From Rhodeus uyekii (Eukaryota > Chordata > Actinopteri > Cypriniformes > Acheilognathidae): a stretch of DNA of 64,000 nucleotides. The translations under genes and the position numbers were made by a program. The notes below the pieces were generated by a model. It was not told where the DNA came from. It searched no databases and worked only from the letters and a program-made list of their open reading frames with translations. Location of the stretch: assembly GCA_037043235.1 (NCBI GenBank), contig JAWRVZ010000043.1, positions 533,001-597,000 of the forward strand, in the 5' to 3' direction. Numbering within the stretch: position 1 is the first letter of the stretch; the number at the start of each line of letters is the position of its first letter. Positions 44,890 through 56,300 of the stretch are shown in pieces.

Positions 44890-47114
44890 TTTAGAACACA
44901 ACATGCGAGACACCCTTTCACGTATCGAGACACGTCCTGCGCCATACTGGGCCACCAGTAGCGATCTTGGAGGAGCGAGAGGGTACGCTGGCTGCCTGGG
45001 TGTCCAGAGCCCAGAGAGGTGTGAGCTTGGTCCAGAAGGGTCAGGCGGAGACTGGCTGGTACATAGGTCTTGCCTTCTGGACCCCCCGGCGGAGCGGGGT
45101 CATTGTGAGTTGCCTCTGTGATGAGCTGGTCAATAGTCCACTGTATGGGGCTCACTATGACGGCTGGAGGGAGAATGTGTTCGGGTTCCTGGGTGGTGGG
45201 TTCAGGGCAGAATTGACGAGATAGGGCATCGGCCTTGGTATTTTTGGATCCGGGACGGTAGGTAACAGAGAAATGGAAGCGAGTGAAGAACAGCGCCCAC
45301 CGGGCTTGACGAGGATTGAGTCTCTTAGCGGTCTTGAGGTACTCCAGATTTCGATGGTCCGTGATGACTTGAAATGGGTGTTTCGCTCCCTCCAGCCAAT
45401 GCCTCCATTCCTCTAGGGCCAGTTTCATGGCAAGCAACTCACGATTTCCGATGTCATAATTTTGCTCCGCCGGGGACAGCTTTTTGGAGAGATAGGCACA
45501 TGGATGGAGACGTGGAGGCTTATCCTGCCGCTGCGAGAGAACGGCTCCTACCCCGGTACTTGACGCGTCGACCTCGACCACAAAGGGGAGTTCCGGATCC
45601 GGGTGAGCCAGGGTAGGAGCCGAACAAAAGGCTTTCTTGAGATCTTCGAAGGCCGTCTCCGCGGCTGGGTTCCAGGACAGAGACTTGGACCCCTTCCGTA
45701 GCAGTGCAGACAAGGGGGCGGCAAGGGTGCTGAAATTGCGGATGAATCTTCTGTAGAAGTTCGCGAATCCCAGAAACCGCTGGATGTCCTTGATGCTGGT
45801 GGGAGTTGGCCAAGTCTGCACTGCTTTCACCTTCCCCTGGTCCATCTTGACGCCGCTCTGGTCGATGATGTAACCAAGGAACTGGGTCCGGCTGCGGTGG
45901 AACTCGCACTTTTCCAGCTTTAGATATAGATGGTTTTCTCGTAATTTCTGGAGGACCTGCGTAACGTGTGTTTGGTGTTCTTCTGGAGAGGCCGAGTAGA
46001 CCAGGATATCATCGATGTAGACTATTACAAAGCGATGTAGGAATTCCCGAAGAACCTCGTTCATGAAACCTTGAAAGACGGCGGGGGCATTGGACAAACC
46101 AAAGGGCATCACTAAGTATTCATAATGTCCCGTGGGGGTGATGAAGGCCGTTTTCCACTCGTCCCCCTCTCTGATGCGAATGAGGTTATAGGCGCTACGC
46201 AGGTCCAATTTAGTGAAGAGGCGAGCTCCCCGCAGCTGTTCCAGAGCGGCGGGTACCAGGGGAAGTGGATAGCGGAATTTGATGGTTTGGGCATTCAGAT
46301 GGCGGTAGTCGATACAGGGTCTCAAGCCTCCGTCCTTCTTGGCAACGAAGAAGAAGCTGGCAGCGGCAGGGGAGGTAGATGGTCGGATGTAGTTCTGCTT
46401 GAGGGCCTCCTGTACGTACTCCTCCATGGCCTGATGCTCCGGGATGGACAGGGGGTAGACGCGTCCCTTGGGAAAGGTGGACCCAGGCAGCAGGTCGATG
46501 GCACAGTCCCATGGCCGATGTGGTGGTAGTTGAGTTGCCATCTGAAGACTGAAGACATCCTGGAACGCCCGATATTGTTCAGGGAGGTCAGTAGCGATGC
46601 CCGCTGATGGACTCTCGATGGACGTAGCTGCCAGGGCAACCGGTGATAGTAACTCGGAAGGGGAACTCCTCTCTTGGGACTTGAGCACTGCCGAGAGACA
46701 TTTAGAAAAACACTGGATGCTCCACCGTAATACTTCTCCTGACCTCCAACAGATTTTCGGGGAATGAGTGATGAGCCACGGGCGTCCCAGGATGATGTCA
46801 ACCGTAGAGCCCTCCAGCACCAGAAAGGAGATGTCTTCCCGATGGAGACAGCCCACACTGAGGGTTAACTCTTCCGAGGCGTAGCGTATGCACCCGCGGC
46901 CCAGCGGTTTTCCCAAGATGGAGTGAGCCCGGTAAGGAAGATCCAGAAGTTTTTTGGAGGCTTGGAGTTTGTGGAGAAATATGGCAGAAATGAAGTTTCC
47001 GGCGGCTCCAGAGTCGATCAGGGCTTTGGCTGGAAGGGAATGATAGGCAGAGGTTACTAGGACATCAGTGTTAGGCAGTATCATGACGGAGGGTTTCGTA
47101 TGGATGGTACTCAC
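44890..47114 (-). pseudogene. Ty3/gypsy retrotransposon pol (protease, RT, RNase H, partial integrase), 3'-truncated
   Basis: One open minus-strand frame. Aspartic protease motif ALIDSGAAG at about 32-38. Reverse transcriptase about 215-390 with catalytic YIDD near 366-369. RNase H about 510-595 with FVVEVDASSTGVGAVLSQ and ITDHRNLEYL. Then the integrase zinc-binding start with His near 698 and CLAC near 735-738. Similarity stops near residue 740 (about 44.89 kb), so the catalytic integrase core, chromodomain if any, and the 3' LTR are missing; the last 24 residues are flanking DNA. The protease, RT and RNase H reading frame has no stop, suggesting a fairly young copy. Confidence 0.95.
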
Positions 47115-47950
47115 CGCTGGGCGTGGAGGTCGGACAGGGCAGTTGTAACGTTAATGGCCCTGACCTCCACAATACAAGCATAGGTGCATACGCAAACGTC
47201 TCTCTCAGTGGGTGATAGGCGTAGATGGTCGACTTGCATTGGCTCTGGTGCTGGAGGCTGGTGCTCCCCCGGAGGAGGCGGGAAATGCAACGGGGTCATT
47301 GGGACAGAACAGGCAGCTAGATTCTGTGAGACGAGGGTAGCGCGATAGATGAGGTTTTCAAGCCCCACATTCTCGCCATAGGTGACTAGGTGGGTGCGGA
47401 TCTGCGGTGCCAAACCTTGGCGGAAGGCGGCTGTTAAGGCAGCTTCATTCCAGCCGCTAGTAGCCGCCAGAGTGCGGAATCTCAAAGTGTACTCATGTAT
47501 GGATTGCGATCCTTGTTGAATTCGTAGCAGTTGGTCATGTGACGAAAGCGACCCCGCAGATCGGCTGAACACTTCTCTGAAATGTGTCACAAAGTTCTCC
47601 AGGGATTGAATAACGGGCCGGCCAGTCGACCAGATTGCTTCCGCCCATTGAAGAGCGTGTCCGGTGAGAAGAGATATCATGAAGGCGATTTTAGCTCGTT
47701 CTGACTCGAACTGGCGGGAATTCAACTCAAAGTAGAGGGAGCATTGAAGTAGAAACCCGTTGCATTTCTCCGCCTCACCTGCGTAGGGCGCAGGTTTGGC
47801 CATGGGACTGGCTGAGGCAGATGCGGAAGTGGTTCCCTCTTGCAGTGCCATGTGAATCGCTCGTGTGATATCGGGAATGGTAACCGGGTTGAGTGATGGC
47901 TGTTCGGCCACTCCTGCTGCGGCCTGCTGAGTGGTCTGGTCTTCTGTCAT
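47111..47950 (-). pseudogene. Ty3/gypsy gag (capsid-like), broken at the zinc knuckle
   Basis: Begins MTEDQTTQQAAAG at 47950 (a GTG 12 nt upstream is not needed). The capsid-like central part has the retrotransposon gag phrase NGFLLQCSLYFE, then FMISLLTGHALQWAEAIW. Near its end the frame leaves the expected CCHC knuckle: the Cys and His residues are found in the pol frame at about 47120-47160, where one in-frame TAA interrupts them. The shift coincides with a GAGAGA run near 47.2 kb, consistent with a 2-base slippage. I describe the break only. Confidence 0.85.
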
Positions 47951-47953
47951 GCT

Positions 47954-48354
47954 GAGACTCACACAAGACAGGTAAGTGACAACAGGTTTATTTGAGACAG
48001 CAGGTCAAGCAGCAGGTAGGCAATAAACAAGGCAGATGTAAACACGGTGATCACAGAGATGGTAATGCTTATCTGGTTGTGGGTTGAAGATGGTACAAGG
48101 TAAAGAACAGGCAGGAACACGGAGAGAGTCTTTAACGGAGATCGACTGAGGGTCAGGCGCGAGGGTTCACAGTAACTCGTGGGGCACGAGTGAGTCCAGG
48201 TATCTCTGATGAGACCAGACACAGAGTGAGTGCAGCGTGAGTGTTTTATGGTGCAGGGGTGATTGGGAACAGGTGCTAGTAATCCAGTGATGAGGAGCGT
48301 GTGGGCGGAGTGTAGGGGGAGCCTGGTGCCGGGGGCGTGGCCAAGTCCGTTACA
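47954..48354 (-). mobile_element. 5' LTR of the Ty3/gypsy element
   Basis: On the minus strand it starts TGTAACGGACTTGGCCACGC at 48354. A poly(A) signal AATAAA lies at about 47991-47996, and the LTR ends near GTGTGAGTCTCA just before gag. TG...CA ends as expected. A matching 3' LTR is absent from the window, in line with the truncation. The exact inner border and primer-binding site are not resolved. Confidence 0.75.
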
Positions 48355-48359
48355 GGGGT

Positions 48360-49246
48360 AAGTTTAAATGTATTGACAATATTTAATTTGTTTAGAAGCA
48401 GCAATTTATACCAAAAGTAAAAATGTGTTACAGTCGACAGACAATAACCCACCCCACCCACTTTGTCCTAATTAGTAACTTTCCCAAAATGCCTTCGTTT
48501 TTGGTAACTCAATAAACTTAACCTTTAGCAGTATTTGACATTCCTTTACCTTTTGTTTATTGTTATAAATTGGAAACATATTCAACAATTAAAATATATA
48601 CAAGTTAAATTCAACCAATTTGTCTAACGTCCTTTATATTGAAATTCGATTCAGCAGTTAAAATAACACCTAACATTATATTTTATATCTCCTTTTTAGG
48701 CATTAAAGACACAGAGCAGTGATGAAAACACTATTGTTCATGTTAATTCAGTCCATGGAGAGGTTCATGAATGTGAAAGTACAGAGCGTTCTAAAACTGC
48801 GGTAACTTGTCCTCATTCCACCGCTTGTATCCATAAACACAACAGAAGTCACTTATGTTAATTGTTTTTGATTTACAATCTACAAATATGTTGTATTAGA
48901 GTAATAAAGAGTATGATAACAAGTAAAATTAGCGACTATCGTCAATAAGATATACGAGTTGACACTGACAGTAGGGATTCAAAATGGCAGCGCGCAGTGC
49001 CTGGTGGGTAACTACGCAGGTTTTGTGATGTCAGTGAAAACAACGGATAAGATAATTACGAGTTCAAACAGTACTTTCATCAAACACAAAGGTAATCCAT
49101 AAAGACGCTGCTAACATTATAGCAATGTCTCTTCATACACATGAACAGACACAAACAACAACAAACACACAAGAGTGGCCCAAGAGGGAGTACTAAATAC
49201 ACATGGTGATGAGCAGAAATGTCGATTAGCGTCCATGGTAATAGAC
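48360..49246. other. Intergenic stretch
   Basis: No exon or element recognised. Ends in the 8-bp target duplication TAATAGAC at 49239-49246. Confidence 0.5.
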
Positions 49247-49589
49247 CAGGGGTCGCCAACCTGGTGCCCGCGGGCACCGCGTCGCCCGCAGTGACCATAT
49301 CAGTCGCCCGCAAGCCAGTTCTAAAAATAGACCTAATCACGAACTATCACTGTCTAAAATTTGATTAAATTGTGTTGCCATTCTTTTTTAATTGCATTTA
49401 CAGTGATGTAAATTAAAAACAAAACGTATAAAAAATATATAAAAACCTTTTTAAAAAATCATAAAGTAGCAGAGTTCGCTAATATGAGAATAAGGCAGAG
49501 GTCAGTCTAGTGCGCATGACAAACTTAGCCTTGGTCTTCTTGAGCGTTGCGAAGACGAGGATACGAAAGCGGTTTCTACCCACATAAAA

Positions 49590-50102
49590 ATGGCGGGAAA
49601 AAGGAAGAAAACTTATTATTTTAATAGTGAATGGGAGGAAGAATTCTTTTGTACTAATGTGAAAGAAAAGTGTGTGTGTCTCATTTGCGGTGCGACTGTG
49701 GCGACGGCAAAGCGACACAACGTTGAGAGACACTTCAGCACTTGTCACAAAAGCTACGATGCTAACTACGCACCCGGCAGCGCTCTACGAAAAGAAAAGG
49801 CCTGCGAGTTAAAGGCTGCTTTGGCCAAACAGCAGTCTTTTTTTACAACGCCGGTGAAAAACTCTCAAAAAGCAACCGAAGCCTCTTTTAGGGCTACACA
49901 TTTTTTGCTAAAGAAGAAGAAGGCATTTTCAGACGGGGAGGTTCTCAAAGAAGCAATGATGATTATTGCTAACACTGTACTTAAAGACGAGAAGAATGGA
50001 ACCAATATCCTTTCCTCTCTCTCCGATGTCCAGCTGGGGGCGAAAACGATGGTTCGAAGGGTGTCTGCTATATCTGGGAACTTGACTTGTGCAAGAGTTT
50101 GA
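49590..50102 (+). pseudogene. hAT transposase N-terminal part with BED-type zinc finger
   Basis: Begins MAGKRKKTYYFNSEWEEEFF and carries CVCLICGATVATAKRHNVER followed by HFSTCH, a BED-like C2H2 finger of the kind seen in transposases and domesticated relatives such as GTF2IRD2 or FAM200/ZBED proteins. Ends at a TGA just past ISGNL, where the catalytic core should continue. Not a host gene: it lies between hAT TIRs. Confidence 0.85.
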
Positions 50103-50164
50103 GAAGAGGTTTTGTGACTTTGATCAGCTTGAGCCGTGTGTGTCATTCATTTCCAATCCTTTCC

Positions 50165-50551
50165 AATCCTTTCATGCAAGTGGATACAGGATGCATTGCT
50201 GAGCAACTAAGTGCAACGTTCAACTTGGATGTTGGTCAGCTGGAGATGGAAATTGTAACCTTGCAAAATGACCTCCACCTCAAAGCCAACCAGGATGCAC
50301 CAAACTTTTGGTGCCTTGCAGATACTGAAAAGTACAGTGGTGTGTGCACAGTAGCCATGAAGGTTGCCAGCATGTTTGGTTCAACCTATCTGTGTGAATC
50401 AGCCTTTTCTGACATGAACTTCATTAAGAACAAACACAGAACACGCCTCACTGATGCACATCTGCAAGAGTCACTGAGAGTTGCAGTATCAACTTACATC
50501 CCAGATTACAGTACACTGGTGAAGAGCATGCAATGCCAGGCTTCCCACTAA
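50165..50551 (+). pseudogene. hAT transposase C-terminal (hATC dimerisation) fragment
   Basis: Frame differs from the N-terminal part, so the internal deletion joined them out of frame. Motifs: FGSTYLCESAFSDMNFIKNK, then RTRLTDAHLQESLRVAVSTY, the standard hATC signature (YLCES.FS..). The catalytic RNase H-like middle is missing. Confidence 0.88.
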
Positions 50552-51144
50552 CACGCAAAGAAACAAATGACAGATGTTGTTGGTGGCAAAATGTCAGTGC
50601 CATGGCAAAGATAGATTTAAAATGAATGAAAAACTGTTACAGATGTGTTACTAAGTTTAACAGACATGGTTTGTTTTAATGGCTGCAAATGTAGTGATTA
50701 GTACAAATGTGTTAAGATTTATTCTAAAAAGAATTGATTTTTGTTAAATCTTAGATTATTGATTATTTGTACAAACATGGTGCAGAGTTCATTATTTGAT
50801 AAAAACTGATAGCGTCTTGAAAAATTGGACGTGATTTCCTGCAGAATGTTGTGGAAGTTATCATTTGAAAATTAAACAATTGGAAAGGTAAATAAGAAAT
50901 AAAATATTGCATGTTTAAGTTTATCTGTTTCCTACCTTGTTGAATGATTCTGAATCTTTATTGATAAATTATTAATCATTAACAATCAGTGTCCTCATGT
51001 AGAATGTCATTAATATAAAATTAAAGGTGAACTGTGCAACTTTCTGATTTCAGAAGTGTGTTATCAAAGTGGTAGCCCTTTCAGTACTCAGTGCCCTTGA
51101 AGTAGCTCTCAGCTTCAAAAAGGTTGGCGACCCCTGTAATAGAC

Positions 51145-52092
51145 GATGTTGGGTGCTGCCCCTTTAAGGACGCAAATTCTGTTGCCATGGTGATCAACGC
51201 ACAACAATGCAAACCCACTGAGAGAAAGCAATGTTGTTATGTTAAAACCTCGCTAGACTTTTACTATAATTACAGTTAAAAATTACATTTCCCAGCGTGG
51301 TGAGTAATTAATATGTTATTTGAGTAAATTGATAGTTTCTGAAGTGATACTGTATATAGATCGCTATTTGAAATTAGCGCCTAAACGGCTAATATTATAC
51401 GCTTGTTTTTTATGTTTGTGTAGCTATTTACTGTGTTTTATGTTGCTTGTTGAAATGTTTATGCAGTATATGTTACATTTATTTGATAAACAAAGCTTAG
51501 TAGGGGTTTGTGACAGATAATGTTTGATGATGTAAATAATACTAATTGTAGATTGTTTGTTTTGTTTTTACAGTTTTGACCACACACATATGCACACAAA
51601 CACAGACACACACATACAAACAAATACTCAACAAAATCTAACTACAACAACGACCAAATGTGTATATTGTGAGTTCTGCACAAGAGGAATAAAGGACAAA
51701 ATCAAAATCCAACTTTATGTTATCTTTTCCTGGGTAACAGACGATAAACTCAAACAAAGAAACACGTGACAGAATGAAAACAAACTAAAAGTCCTTGTGA
51801 AGGGTTGGTGTGAAACTCTTGGACTTTACACATACTTTATTTATTTAGCATGGATTTATACTGAGACCATCCAGTATAAAGTCCATGCTAAAGAAATAAG
51901 TTATGAATAAATTGTCCAATGCACCCAATGATTGTGGAATTTAAATTCTTGACAATGGGATTTCAGTTTGACATTATTTTGATGGTTCCTTTAACACATT
52001 CTGTTGAGTATAAGTAACGTTACTCCTACATGTAAAGCCTACAATTTTAAATCCTACAATTTTGATATTTGTAAACACTTTTTTCTTATATA
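51145..52092. other. Intergenic stretch
   Basis: AT-rich; short open frames only. Around 51.83-51.90 kb, TTTATTTAGCATGGATTTATAC and GTATAAAGTCCATGCTAAAGAAAT are near-inverted repeats able to form a hairpin. Confidence 0.45.
51838..51901. repeat. Short imperfect inverted repeat
   Basis: The left arm ATTTAGCATGGATTTATAC at about 51841 pairs with GTATAAAGTCCATGCTAAA at about 51874. It could be a small MITE or a structured hairpin. Confidence 0.6.
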
Positions 52093-52424
52093 CAGTGGAA
52101 CCTACTTATCGCGAGCTCGGTTAACTCGCCAACTCTGTTTTGGGACGGTTTTGAAGTGGAACTGCCAAACTCCCTATTTTTCTTAGCATTTTCTTATCGG
52201 TTATGTAGATTATTTTATGCTGCGAAACCCTGATCTCTCGAGCACAAAAGATGGACAAAATCGCCACTTAAGATCGGTTATCTCGATCCCCGTGACTAAT
52301 GATAGTACAGAGTTCACTGCGCATGTGCTGAATTCACGTTTCACGTGCATCAGTACGTATGTTCACACACTCCAATGACGCTTCACTCAGTCTTGGGGCG
52401 CAGTGTCGTGCAGCCACAGAAGAA

Positions 52425-52620
52425 CTTGCTCAAAAATCAAGCCTTGCAGACGCTATCTTGGAAGAGTAGGCACAGGAGTTCGCCATCACTGAATTCCCAG
52501 ATTACATTGACATCGACAAAGACGTTGTTACTGATAGAAGCTTAGAAGCATTTGTTTTTAAGCAGACCGTTAAAGGAAAAAAGCAACAAAGCATTTTAGA
52601 CTTTGTAAAGAAACCATAAT
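52425..52620 (+). pseudogene. Tigger-type transposase C-terminal remnant
   Basis: Plus-strand translation gives an acidic stretch DYIDIDKDVVTDRSLEAFVF and then KQQSILDFVKKP-stop, like the C-terminal tail (Q..IxDFF.K) of Tigger/pogo transposases. The DDE catalytic region is absent. Confidence 0.6.
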
Positions 52621-52790
52621 AACCGCGAGTGCAATACTTTTCAGAATTGTGTCCGAGCTAAATGACTGTGTTATGAGCGAATGTGTTTATGTGTGTTGTG
52701 ACACAAAATTGTGTTTGCAATGTTGGAGAATATAATTAAAGGTTTTGTTTCGAGAATCAAAGGTGGTTTTTATCGTATACTGGTAAATCC

Positions 52791-53135
52791 TGTAACACCT
52801 GTCAGAGTGGTTGACGACTGCCCAGATGTTAAATGGAAATTAAAGAAAGGCGATTAAACTGGTCACACAAGCTTTATAGATGGGTTTTGTACCAGCACAC
52901 TCTTCTCAAACATGTAAAGAGCGTAAGTACAAACCAGGAAGAAGAAAACACTCCGACAAACATCACAAATAAAAGGAAAATAGAAACAGTAGATTATGCT
53001 ATATAACCGCGGCCATCTCTCTCCTCACTCAAAAACACTCTCCTCCCCATGCGCGCTCACACCAGAACAGCGCGCACACAACAATATAAGCCGTCTAAAA
53101 GGTATATTCCCAACATAAACAAAGTAGCCGTTACA
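52791..53135 (+). mobile_element. Solo LTR nested in Tigger-like element C
   Basis: Starts TGTAACACCTG and ends GTAGCCGTTACA, TG...CA with inverted TGTAAC/GTTACA ends, 345 bp. Its flanks are ATCC (52787) and ATCT (53136). Element A carries the uninterrupted sequence GGTAAATCTCTGCTG at the same place, so a 4-bp target duplication with one later substitution is supported. Strand is arbitrary. Confidence 0.85.
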
Positions 53136-53327
53136 ATCTCTGCTGTTAGTTGGTGCACATATGCCTTTTGTTGTTAGCAAACATATGCAGTGTATATACA
53201 TTTGTACAGCATGCCGATCGCTTCATCAAACAAATCGCCATATTGGCTTTTGGTTTTCTCGATCCTCGGTTATCTCAATGCTTTTTTGCAACCCCCAAGG
53301 CCGTCGACATGACCAGGTTCCACTGTA

Positions 53328-56300
53328 CTATTACACATATTTATATGTAACACATATTTTAAATAAAGTTTTTTAAATATGTGTTCAGCTTTATCTAAAG
53401 TCACGCATTAACTAATAAAAAATCAATAAATCTCTTATGAGTTATGTCTGTACCTGGTCTATAGTACAGTAGATATGACAAAGCCAATATGTTTGGTGAT
53501 ATCTTGGCAGAATATATCTGCTGTGCTGCTGAAAGGCAAATATGGGAATTGCTACTGCCAATATATACACAACACACCGTTGTGAGCAAGTAATATATGT
53601 TGCCGTTGTACAATATACATGAATTCAATGTAGCAGATCTACACAGGTGGAGCTGGAGAAGGTGGAGACTTTCTGAAAGTGTTCTGAACTGCTAAGGCAA
53701 ATGCTAACCAAGTATTTGGAGGTTGAGCATGTAAGCTCATTGGCTACTGATACAGCAGGAACCAATCAGCTGTGCCTTATAAAGAATGATGCGATTGCAA
53801 GCAGCTTGAGTGAAGGACCAACTAGTCTGAGCCATCTAAAGTTTCAGGACAGAAATTTGTATTTGTTTAACAATGTTTTTGCCTTCTTCCTCTTCTTTTG
53901 TGTTGCATACATGCACGTGTAGGTGCATTTCCCACGTCTATCAAATCTCAGTGGAATTCTAATCTCTCCCAATTCCAAAGGAGCCACACTTGAGCTGTGA
54001 CCTCATTTGGATTGCCAACAATTATCCTATTAGTGTGAAGAGGTGTACCTCTACATCTAAGGCAGGACTGGGTGCAGGAGGTGGGCTGCAAAGATCAATG
54101 GTCTCTTCTTGGTTGACAGCACACAGACAAAACCCTCTCTCAGACAGGCCAGCCTTCCTACACCTGGAAAAAGGAATCACTGCAAAAGGAATCATAGGGA
54201 AGCAGCCAGCACTTCAAAGCAGAGCTGACCACCTGCGCCAAGAGCACGCCCAACCAATGCGCTGCGCACTTAGAGAGACGCATATCACAAGAATCACTGT
54301 GTATCGTCAAAGAGAAGCAACATTTTCACATTCTCTTATCACATGACTAATCTTATCTCAACAAACACTGCAGTAGGTCTTACAGTAAAATACCTTTACA
54401 TCTACATCACTCAAAGGCACCTCAAAGATAGAGATGCAGCACCAATCACTGTGCCTGGAAATCTTGCGATATGACTGCGGTAGGAGCTGTTTGAAGCCAG
54501 CTGTCACAACCTGACAGGCTGTTGTTTTAGGGGCCTTTGGTATAGCCAAGGGGCCGAGGGGAGAAAAAAAGCACTAGGAATTTGTGCAAGTCAGGACCTA
54601 ACAGTAAATCCTTCGTCCACTTCCTGTCCCTCACTGCAGATGTAAGGAAAAGCGGGAAAAGCAGGATCACCAGGGGAGGGACCAGGGAGCGGCCACTCTA
54701 GACGTCATCATACATTTCTGGAGAAGCCTTCAATTCCACACACTTCTCAGCCTTTACAAATATTCACCCTGGTAACCACAGTTCCAATCTAACTAATTAC
54801 TAAAAAAACATTGATAACGTGTCACAGGATTTGTCCTGGAATTGTTTAATCTGATTAACTCATACTGCCAGTGTGAATTTTCTGGCATCTGTGCGTGCAT
54901 TCACACACATCCTGTAAAGATATCATAAAGACATGTGACATCAGGATGTGATGTGTAATGTCTCTAATGTGTCTTAAGTTTGCTTGTGATCTGCGATTTC
55001 CAAACGACACTTGTTCTTTTTTTCTGATTTGATGATGAACTGGCGAATTGTGCACTGTTCCACTAAGCTGGCGAACGTTCACAACTTCAGCGCCATCACT
55101 ACGACACAATCCTTACGGTATTGATTCTACCTTTTGTTCACACAGGGCGCATTCCAGGACTGATTCCGGCAATGTTACCAGGTCGCCATCCCGAGGCGAC
55201 TAATGTCGCCACAACATTGATCCCGGGGACGTGTTTGCTTTGACGCAAATTTTCTGGGATCAATGCTCTGCGTGAAAGGGGCAGAACTGTGACCCACATC
55301 TAAACACAGAAATATCACTGAGACATGACTTTGTCTTTGGTTGACTATTCTGACCTGTAAGCAAGCAGAAGATCCTAGAAACTAAATAACAATGCACTAA
55401 AAACACTGTCGCAACTGCATAGGAATACCTTGGCACCTTGGCACCTGAACCTTTTGTCCCAGGCTTGGGCTTGAAGGGAGCCTTAATGGATAGAGTGAGA
55501 TGAAAAGCGATTCAATTTTAACCAAGGTAATTATATGTTTTTTCATTCATTTTATTTTATTACATTGTACAGCGCTGCAGTCAGCCATATTGTTTTATTA
55601 TGTGCTTCATGAACAAAACTGGATTTGATTAATGAACATAGTACGCTAACAAGTACACAGTAAAGAGATCCAATGAGTTCTGAATGTGATGTAATAAATT
55701 AAAGCACACTTATCATGCCCACAAGATTATGAGTACATAACTGGAAGCAGGAGTGAAAGTTGAGTGCATGGTGTTCCCAGGAAAGTCCTCTGCTATTCAA
55801 AACACATTAAAACTGACAGCTGCTTTGTTTGAGCAGATGCAGAGAGGAAACTAAGATATAAACACATTGACTAGGCCCATGCCCTGTATTGCAGAGGACA
55901 ATCTAAACACAACAGAATCATCCCCCCATACCAACAAGCATACACGGCCACACACCAACACACAAGTCATCTAATCAAACATGATTTGGAATTATAGCCC
56001 AAAATATAACAGTTAACACAGACTTGAAGTTTCTAAACGCTTCTTGAGGCTTACCATTGCAAGCATGAGACTAAATGAGAAATATATCTGACTATATTTG
56101 ACAGAATCGTAATGATACAATTAGGACACCTTTAGAAAACAAGCCCAAGACTTATGGAAACACAAACTCAAATGTTCAGCCTGGTTTTTGTGGTGCGCTC
56201 TGAACCACTGGCACTAGTCAGACTACTTGGCCGATTGTACAGGTTTAATTGGCATCTGAGCTTTTGATGAGAGAGGCCACTCTGATTGGCAGTTCAGCTA

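Larger units (their letters stand above)
49247..51136 (+). mobile_element. hAT (Charlie-like) DNA transposon, internally deleted, with intact TIRs and 8-bp TSD
   Basis: Starts CAGGGGTCGCCAACCTGGTG; the right end read on the minus strand is CAGGGGTCGCCAACCTTTTT, giving 16 identical terminal bases. TAATAGAC flanks both sides exactly (49239-49246 and 51137-51144), the 8-bp duplication typical of hAT. Inside are a BED-finger N-terminus and a hAT C-terminal dimerisation domain with the catalytic middle missing. Length 1890 bp; mobile only if a related transposase acts in trans. Confidence 0.96.
52093..53325 (+). mobile_element. Tigger/pogo-like element C, with nested solo LTR
   Basis: Left end CAGTGGAACCTACTTATCGC, right end ATGACCAGGTTCCACTG, each flanked by TA (52091-52092 and 53326-53327). 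About 11 terminal bases are inverted repeats. The body matches elements A and D (AACTCGCCAA, CTCGAGCACAAAAGA, CACTGCGCATGTGCTGAATT). Interrupted at 52791-53135 by an LTR. TA duplication and end type fit the Tigger/pogo branch of Tc1/mariner. Confidence 0.85.

Noticed and set aside
47951..47962. Upstream GTG start for gag
   Set aside because: ATG at 47950 begins the recognisable gag N-terminus; the upstream codons overlap the LTR end.
49590..50551. Possible domesticated host ZBED/GTF2IRD2-like gene
   Set aside because: The frames lie between exact hAT TIRs and target duplications and are joined out of frame, so this is a decayed transposase.
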